Positions 59,251 through 64,000 of a stretch of 64,000 bases of DNA are shown here, piece by piece. Within the stretch, counting starts at the first letter, position 1, and each line of letters begins with the position of its first letter. The notes beneath the pieces are model-generated. The model was not told the origin of the DNA and did no database searches. It saw only the letters and a list, made by a program, of their open reading frames with translations. Source of the stretch: Pseudomonas urmiensis (GTDB lineage Bacteria; Pseudomonadota; Gammaproteobacteria; Pseudomonadales; Pseudomonadaceae); NCBI RefSeq assembly GCF_014268815.2, contig NZ_JABWRE020000001.1:3539001-3603000 (forward strand), given 5' to 3'. Made by a program: the position numbers and the translations under genes.

Positions 59251-61278
59251 CTATAGATCCAGTACCAACGGTTGAGCACTGTCCCCCTCTAGCTGGGCTG
59301 GAACTGCGCAGCAGATCAACACTGAGCCGCTTTCCGGCAGTTCTGCCGGTGGATTCGGGTAATGCACCTGGCCACTGAGCAAACGGGTCTTGCAGCTGCC
59401 ACACGAACCGCCCCGGCAACTGAAGTCCGGTGACAGACCACGATTCTCCGCCAGTTCCAACAAGCTGCCGCTGTCAGGTGTCCAGCGTGCCTCCTTGGCG
59501 GAACCGGCGAAATACACCGGCACTGGCACACTGGCTGCGGGCGGCTGCACCAGGGGCGGCTGCGCGGCATCGCCGTGGCGTTTGAGCGTTGAAGGTCCGA
59601 AAGCCTCGGCATGCAGGCGATGATCCGGCACGTTTACAGTACGTAGTCCGTCGTAGATATCCTGGGTGAAACCAGGGGGGCCACACAGATAGAAGTCGTA
59701 GTCATCCAAGGCCAGGCGACTCTTGATCTGCTCAATACCCAGGCGCCCCGTGAGCTCGTAATCGCGTCCCTGTTGCGCATGCGCTTCCGGCTGGCTCAGG
59801 GCTCGGTGCACGCTCAGCGCACTATTGGCCTGTCGCAGCGCAGCCAGTTCCTGCTGGAATGGCAACTCAGCCAGGCTTCGAGCGCCTTGGAACAGATGGA
59901 TAGGTCGGCTGGGATTGCGCGTCAGCTGCTCGCGCAGCATTGCCCAGAGCGGGGTGATCCCCACGCCCGCGCCAATCAGCACGACCGGGCGCGGGCTGTC
60001 GCTATCGAGCTTGAAACTGCCCATCGGCAAGCGCACCTGCAGCAGGTCACCCACGGCAACCTGTTCATGCAAGTGCCGCGATGCCGGGCCTTGCGCCCTG
60101 ACGCTGATACGCACATAGCCATCGGCGGGGGCACTGGACAGGCTGTAGGTACGCACCACTGAATCCTCGCCCAGGCGAACACGCACAGGTATGTGCTGAC
60201 CTGCGGCGAATGGAACGGGCAAGCCGTCCTGTGGTTGCAGATAGAACGAGCGAATATCGCGGCTCTCTTGCGCTATCTGCAGCACACGCCAATCCTGCCA
60301 CTCTCGTTGGACCTTGCTCTGTTTCAAGCGCTGCTCGGCCTCGGCCCAGGTGCCAGTCATCAGGCTGGTCGGCGCATACTCCTCGAACGCCCAACGCAGC
60401 GACACGCCAGCTGGGCGCAGCACCACTTGCTCGATTTCAAGCGTCCAGAGCCGCTCGGCACCTTCGAAAGCGGCTATGGCCGGGCTCTGCAGAATTAGCT
60501 CGGTGCGACCTGAAAGCTGCAGCACATCACCACTGGCAAAATCGACGAATAGCAGCCCGGCCCGTGGATTGAGCAGCAAATTGCCAAGGGTGTTGAAATG
60601 CAGGTTGCCGGCATAATCGGGGATGGTTAGGCGATTGCCCTCGACCTTGATGAAGCCTGCGCGACCTCCGCGGTGCGAGACATCCACCGAACGCTGAGCG
60701 TCGTCGTGATCGACGTAGCTTGCGACAAAAAAGGTGTCGGCCGACTCGATCATCGCAGTCGCCCGAGCATCCAATATCGTCGAATCCTCACGCGGCATTG
60801 CAGGTTCGTCGACTCGTCGGTAGTCACGCAACTGGATGTACTGCGGGCAGTTGCCGAACGATTGCTCCACTTCAACCAGCAGCTGTCCCGCTGCGCCCAG
60901 GCTGATCTGGCCATTGATCCGATTGCGTCGCCGGGTGTGCAGCTCGATGCCCAGCAAGCCGATCGATTGGCCTGCCGCAATACCTGATGCAGCAGGATCA
61001 TCAGCTGCCGGTGTAGCGGATATCACCAGCTGGCGGGGTTCGGGTGAGGTGACGAAGCCTTCTGGGCCTTCGAGCAGGGTCGCCCAAGGCCTGCCCTGGG
61101 CATCTACCGTGCCGGCCACCATGAACGGCAACTGATGGTAGAACTGGCGATGCTGATCGGGCATGTAGTCGCGAATGACCTTTTGCCCGAACTGCTCCAT
61201 GCGCTCGGCGACGCCGACCTTTTCCTGCAGGCTTTTTTCGCCGGGGTGCCAGGGCGAAGTTCGATGGTGTGCGCGCAT
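59251..61278 (-). CDS. Three-domain redox fusion: PNPOx-like, FAD/NAD reductase, 2Fe-2S ferredoxin
   Basis: A 675-residue cytoplasmic protein. Residues 30-310 resemble pyridoxamine-phosphate-oxidase-type FMN/split-barrel domains (QLPFMVAGTVDAQGRPWATLLEG). Residues 330-560 form a ferredoxin-reductase module with RTYSLSSAP (FAD) and GAGVGITPLWAML (NAD(P)H). The C-terminus is a plant-type ferredoxin with Cys621, Cys626, Cys629 and Cys656 or 657. The likely scheme is NAD(P)H to FAD to 2Fe-2S to the N-terminal flavin domain or an outside acceptor. The substrate is unknown. The gene is 30 bp below gst. Confidence 0.88.
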   Translation of the reverse strand: MRAHHRTSPWHPGEKSLQEKVGVAERMEQFGQKVIRDYMPDQHRQFYHQLPFMVAGTVDAQGRPWATLLEGPEGFVTSPEPRQLVISATPAADDPAASGIAAGQSIGLLGIELHTRRRNRINGQISLGAAGQLLVEVEQSFGNCPQYIQLRDYRRVDEPAMPREDSTILDARATAMIESADTFFVASYVDHDDAQRSVDVSHRGGRAGFIKVEGNRLTIPDYAGNLHFNTLGNLLLNPRAGLLFVDFASGDVLQLSGRTELILQSPAIAAFEGAERLWTLEIEQVVLRPAGVSLRWAFEEYAPTSLMTGTWAEAEQRLKQSKVQREWQDWRVLQIAQESRDIRSFYLQPQDGLPVPFAAGQHIPVRVRLGEDSVVRTYSLSSAPADGYVRISVRAQGPASRHLHEQVAVGDLLQVRLPMGSFKLDSDSPRPVVLIGAGVGITPLWAMLREQLTRNPSRPIHLFQGARSLAELPFQQELAALRQANSALSVHRALSQPEAHAQQGRDYELTGRLGIEQIKSRLALDDYDFYLCGPPGFTQDIYDGLRTVNVPDHRLHAEAFGPSTLKRHGDAAQPPLVQPPAASVPVPVYFAGSAKEARWTPDSGSLLELAENRGLSPDFSCRGGSCGSCKTRLLSGQVHYPNPPAELPESGSVLICCAVPAQLEGDSAQPLVLDL

Positions 61279-61308
61279 GGTGGAATACCTCGCAGCGTTG
61301 GGTGGCGA

Positions 61309-61938
61309 TCAATCTGCGCTTTGCAGGCCCACGGCGGTGCGTGGCATCGCTACGAATCCGGGCAGCGCCTCGATGCGCGCCAACCAGGCACGGACGTTAG
61401 CGTAAGGCTCCAGCGACACATTGCCCTCCGGCGCGTGGGCGATGTAGGAGTAGTTGGCGATATCAGCGATGGTGGGCGTATCCCCGACCAGGAATGGCGA
61501 CTTGGCCAGTTCACGGTCCATCACTGTCAGCAGCGTGTGGGCACGTGCGATGACTTCCTCGGTATTGAACGTGGCGCCGAAAACAGTCACCAACCGCGCA
61601 GCTGCAGGGCCATAGGCGACCGGCCCGGCAGCCACTGACAGCCAGCGTTGCACTTGGGCGGCCGCGTGTGCTTGCTCGGGCAGCCAGCGGCCCTGGCCGT
61701 AGGTCTTGGCCAGATACACGAGGATGGCATTGGAATCGGCGATCACCGTACCGTTGTCGTCAATCACCGGCACTTGGCCGAACGGGTTGATGGCCAGGAA
61801 CTCGGGCTGCTTGTGCGCGCCCTTGGCCAGATCAACCAACACCAGTTCGGTGGGCAGGTTGAGCAGCGAGAGCATTAGCTCGATGCGATGGGCATGGCCA
61901 GATTTCGGGAAGTTGTACAGTTTGATGGCGGTCGACAT
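61309..61938 (-). CDS. Glutathione S-transferase
   Basis: A 209-residue GST. The N-terminal thioredoxin-like domain has [20 protein letters not shown] and [13 protein letters not shown] with the cis-proline, and [10 protein letters not shown]. The C-terminal domain is all-helical. It probably conjugates or reduces electrophiles. It is first in a run with the redox fusion gene and a LysR regulator. Confidence 0.92.
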   Translation of the reverse strand: MSTAIKLYNFPKSGHAHRIELMLSLLNLPTELVLVDLAKGAHKQPEFLAINPFGQVPVIDDNGTVIADSNAILVYLAKTYGQGRWLPEQAHAAAQVQRWLSVAAGPVAYGPAAARLVTVFGATFNTEEVIARAHTLLTVMDRELAKSPFLVGDTPTIADIANYSYIAHAPEGNVSLEPYANVRAWLARIEALPGFVAMPRTAVGLQSAD

Positions 61939-62023
61939 GATTGCGCTCCAGGCGGGTTAGGCTGTGGAACACATGCTGCGCCTAATCTGCTGGCAACAGA
62001 ATCAGTGCAAGGGGCAATCCATA

Positions 62024-62040
62024 ATTTCGCCAAACGAAAT
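62024..62040. promoter_or_regulatory. LysR-type dyad upstream of gst
   Basis: ATTTCG-CCAAA-CGAAAT is a perfect 6-bp dyad with a 5-base spacer and also fits the T-N11-A LysR box. It is about 86 bp upstream of the gst ATG. Confidence 0.65.
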
Positions 62041-62093
62041 AATCATTAGCGAGCCATTCACGGCCATGGCGCGAATGGCGCTGCGCGAATAAG

Positions 62094-62648
62094 TCAGTGG
62101 CGCTGCTGCTTCTGGTAGCGATACAAGCCACGCGCGGCATCGATAACCAGCGGCACGCAGGCTTGCAGCTCATCGAAGCTCATCGAGTCGAGCAACTCGA
62201 AGTTATCTTCCAGGCCATGCAAGGAGATCGCCTTGAGCAGTGCATCCTGCTCCGGTGGCAGTGCGTCCCACTGGGCGACCTGGGTGCCACGCATGTAGCC
62301 AAAGCACCACTCTTCGAGAATGATCGCCGGCCCTTCCTCGCCCTCGTTCTCTTCGAACAACGGCTCGAAGTGCTCCAACTGCTCGGCCAGCTCGGCGGCT
62401 ACGTCATTGCAGTAACGCAGCATCAGTGCGGTGTAGGCCTCTTCATGAGCGGGACGTTTGAACTTAGGCACTTTGCCGCCGCTGACGGCGGGTAACCATT
62501 TTTCCGGGGTGACGGTGGTTGGCGAGCTGGCAAGCGCGGTAAAGAAACCATTGAGCTCGGCCAGGTTGAGCACGGAGAAGTCGTTGCCGTAGGTGATCAG
62601 CAGGTCTTCGAGGCGGGCGAGTTCTTTGTCATTGAGGCGGGGAAGCAT
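62094..62648 (-). CDS. UPF0149 (YecA/YgfB) family protein
   Basis: A 184-residue soluble acidic protein. It begins LNDKELARLEDLLITYG and has LAELNGFFTALASSP and EEWCFGYMRGTQ, the signature of the UPF0149 family. The role is unclear. The ATG at 62648 (MLPRLNDKE) is chosen; an in-frame ATG 12 codons upstream is possible. Confidence 0.88.
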   Translation of the reverse strand: MLPRLNDKELARLEDLLITYGNDFSVLNLAELNGFFTALASSPTTVTPEKWLPAVSGGKVPKFKRPAHEEAYTALMLRYCNDVAAELAEQLEHFEPLFEENEGEEGPAIILEEWCFGYMRGTQVAQWDALPPEQDALLKAISLHGLEDNFELLDSMSFDELQACVPLVIDAARGLYRYQKQQRH

Positions 62649-62727
62649 GAGTCTGGGTGTCCTGGGTAAGGAGTTTGGGTGCACCCTAGCACATGATCAG
62701 GTGAAGCACAGAGGTGTTGTCTGGGCT

Positions 62728-62800
62728 GGCCTCATCGCGGGTCAAGCTGCTCCCACAAGGCCTGAATTGGCTCTGTGGGAGCGGGCTTGACCTGCGATAG
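62728..62800. repeat. REP pair, degenerate
   Basis: CCTCATCGCGGGTCAAGCTG (first core decayed) and the inverse TGTGGGAGCGGGCTTGACCT. Confidence 0.75.
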
Positions 62801-62812
62801 AAGCATCAGCGT

Positions 62813-64000
62813 TTAGACCGCCAGCGCGCGCTCACGCAGCTCGCTGTTGAGGATACGGTCGTTCTCCGAGTAGTCGACCGGGCAGTCGATCACGTGCACG
62901 CCTGGGGTCTTGATGCAGTGCTCGAGCAGCGGCAGGAAGCCTTCGGCGCTTTCTACACGGTGGCCGTTGGCACCATAGGCTTCGGCGTATTTGACGAAGT
63001 CCGGGTTGCCATAGTCCAGGCCGAAATCGGTGAAGCCCATGTTGGCCTGCTTCCAACGGATCATGCCATAACCGTCGTCACGCAGGATCACCACGGTGAT
63101 GTGCATCCCTAAGCGCACTGCGGTTTCCAGCTCTTGGCTGTTCATCATGAAGCCGCCATCGCCGCACACCGAAATCACTGGGCGATCTGGGTAGACCAAG
63201 TGCGCCGCCATGGCCGATGGCAGGCCGGCGCCCATGGTCGCCAGGGCGTTGTCGAGCAGCACGGTGTTGGGCTTGTGCGCCTTGTAGTTACGGGCGAACC
63301 AGATCTTGTAGATGCCGTTGTCCAGGGCCACGATACCTTCCGATGGCAGCACGCGGCGGATGTCGGCGACCAGGCGCTGCGGGTAGACCGGGAAGCGATC
63401 GTCGTCGGCACCTTCGGCGATCTGCACTTCGTTGGCTTCGCGAATCGCCATGAGGCGAGTGAAGTCCCAGTGCGAGGTATCGCCCAGGCCTTCGCCGATC
63501 TGCCAGACAGCGTTGGCGATGTCACCGATCACTTCGACCTGCGGGAAGTACACGGCATCGACTTCGGCGGAGCGGAAGCTGATGTGAATGACTTCAGTGC
63601 CGCCACGGACCATGAAGAACGGCGGTTTTTCGATCACGTCGTGGCCGATGTTGATGATCAGGTCGGCAGCCTCGATCGCGCGGTGCACGAAGTCACCGGA
63701 CGACAGCGCAGCATTGCCCAGGAAGCGTGGGCTGCGCTCGTCAACCACACCCTTGCCCAGCTGGGTAGTGACGAACGGAATGCCGGTCTTGTCGATCAGT
63801 TGCTTGAGGACCTTGGCGGTCATCTTGCGGTTGGCGCCGGCACCGATTACCAGGATCGGGCTGCGGGCGGTGCGCAGTTTCTCGATGGCGGCTTCGATGG
63901 CCACATGCTCGGCCAGCGGACGGCGGTGCAGGCTACGCGGGATGGGCATGGCATCAGTCTGCTCGGCAGCGATGTCTTCCGGCAGCTCCAGGTGCACGGC
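62813..64000 (-). CDS. Acetolactate synthase-like TPP enzyme (5' partial)
   Basis: The C-terminal 395 residues of a thiamine-pyrophosphate enzyme of the acetolactate synthase/IlvB family; the N-terminal part lies past the right edge. The first visible residues AVHLELPEDIAAE are internal, since homologues read GPGAVHLELP. The TPP/Mg motif is GDGGFMMNSQELETAVRLG followed by ILRDDGYGMI. The middle FAD-like domain contains PILVIGAGANRK. It is probably a catabolic acetolactate synthase or relative, because no ilvH small-subunit gene is next to it in the visible part. Confidence 0.9.
   Translation of the reverse strand, partial: AVHLELPEDIAAEQTDAMPIPRSLHRRPLAEHVAIEAAIEKLRTARSPILVIGAGANRKMTAKVLKQLIDKTGIPFVTTQLGKGVVDERSPRFLGNAALSSGDFVHRAIEAADLIINIGHDVIEKPPFFMVRGGTEVIHISFRSAEVDAVYFPQVEVIGDIANAVWQIGEGLGDTSHWDFTRLMAIREANEVQIAEGADDDRFPVYPQRLVADIRRVLPSEGIVALDNGIYKIWFARNYKAHKPNTVLLDNALATMGAGLPSAMAAHLVYPDRPVISVCGDGGFMMNSQELETAVRLGMHITVVILRDDGYGMIRWKQANMGFTDFGLDYGNPDFVKYAEAYGANGHRVESAEGFLPLLEHCIKTPGVHVIDCPVDYSENDRILNSELRERALAV

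Overview
The window is 64 kb of GC-rich, densely coded chromosome from a fluorescent Pseudomonas, most likely of the P. putida group. This rests on a hybrid GacS sensor, an OprH-PhoP-PhoQ locus, a late cobalamin operon behind a B12 riboswitch, a two-gene nrdA/nrdB locus with NrdR sites, and many copies of the roughly 30-bp REP element (core GCGGGCAAGCCCGC or GCGGGGCAAGCCCGC) typical of that group. No rRNA, tRNA, CRISPR array, prophage or intact insertion sequence was seen.

Layout. 1-798: a secreted GH5-like glycosidase, cut by the window edge. 962-9736: ten overlapping minus-strand genes, cobO-cobB-bluB-cbiB-cobD-cobQ-cobU-cobT-cobC-cobS, for cobalamin adenosylation and nucleotide-loop assembly, preceded by a cobalamin riboswitch (about 9872-10056) and a sigma70-type promoter. 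10218-16897: an accessory-looking block with an unrecognised 192-aa protein, a dicarboxylate symporter plus D-malate/tartrate dehydrogenase module with a divergent LysR regulator, and an 853-aa putative toxin ending in an R-S-E ADP-ribosyltransferase domain. 17105-32723: housekeeping genes: two NlpC/P60 lipoproteins, hda, a PerM-like permease, a DUF2066 protein, purM-purN-DUF3108, a DUF2058 protein, mazG, relA, rlmD, cysM and a two-component pair. 33649-40501: gacS, ldhA and a run of small genes (zinc ribbon, META lipoprotein, TlpA-like thioredoxin, ArsC-like, WrbA, DUF2069). 40699-45188: a Tag-like glycosylase, ttcA, a Yip1 protein, sprT and dctA. 45580-52449: phoQ-phoP-oprH, a dienelactone hydrolase, a phosphopantetheinyl transferase and a BfmRS/RstAB-like two-component pair. 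52450-58198: nrdA and nrdB with long regulatory leaders. 58283-64000: a LysR/redox-fusion/GST operon, a UPF0149 protein and a partial acetolactate synthase.

Regulation readable from the sequence includes four GTTCAG half-sites at an exact 11-bp period before oprH (PhoP boxes), a sigma54 -24/-12 promoter with two palindromic upstream sites before dctA, NrdR box pairs upstream of both nrdA and nrdB, a DnaA box before nrdA, a perfect 9-bp inverted repeat between the malate-module LysR gene and its target, and a dyad of LysR type before the GST operon. The least conventional items are the orphan ART-type toxin (14336-16897), the structured nrdA and nrdB leaders, the GGAGG-loop hairpin below the B12 riboswitch, and REP sequences that have been recruited into coding sequence (31358-31389) or amplified as a 15-bp tandem array (40601-40660).
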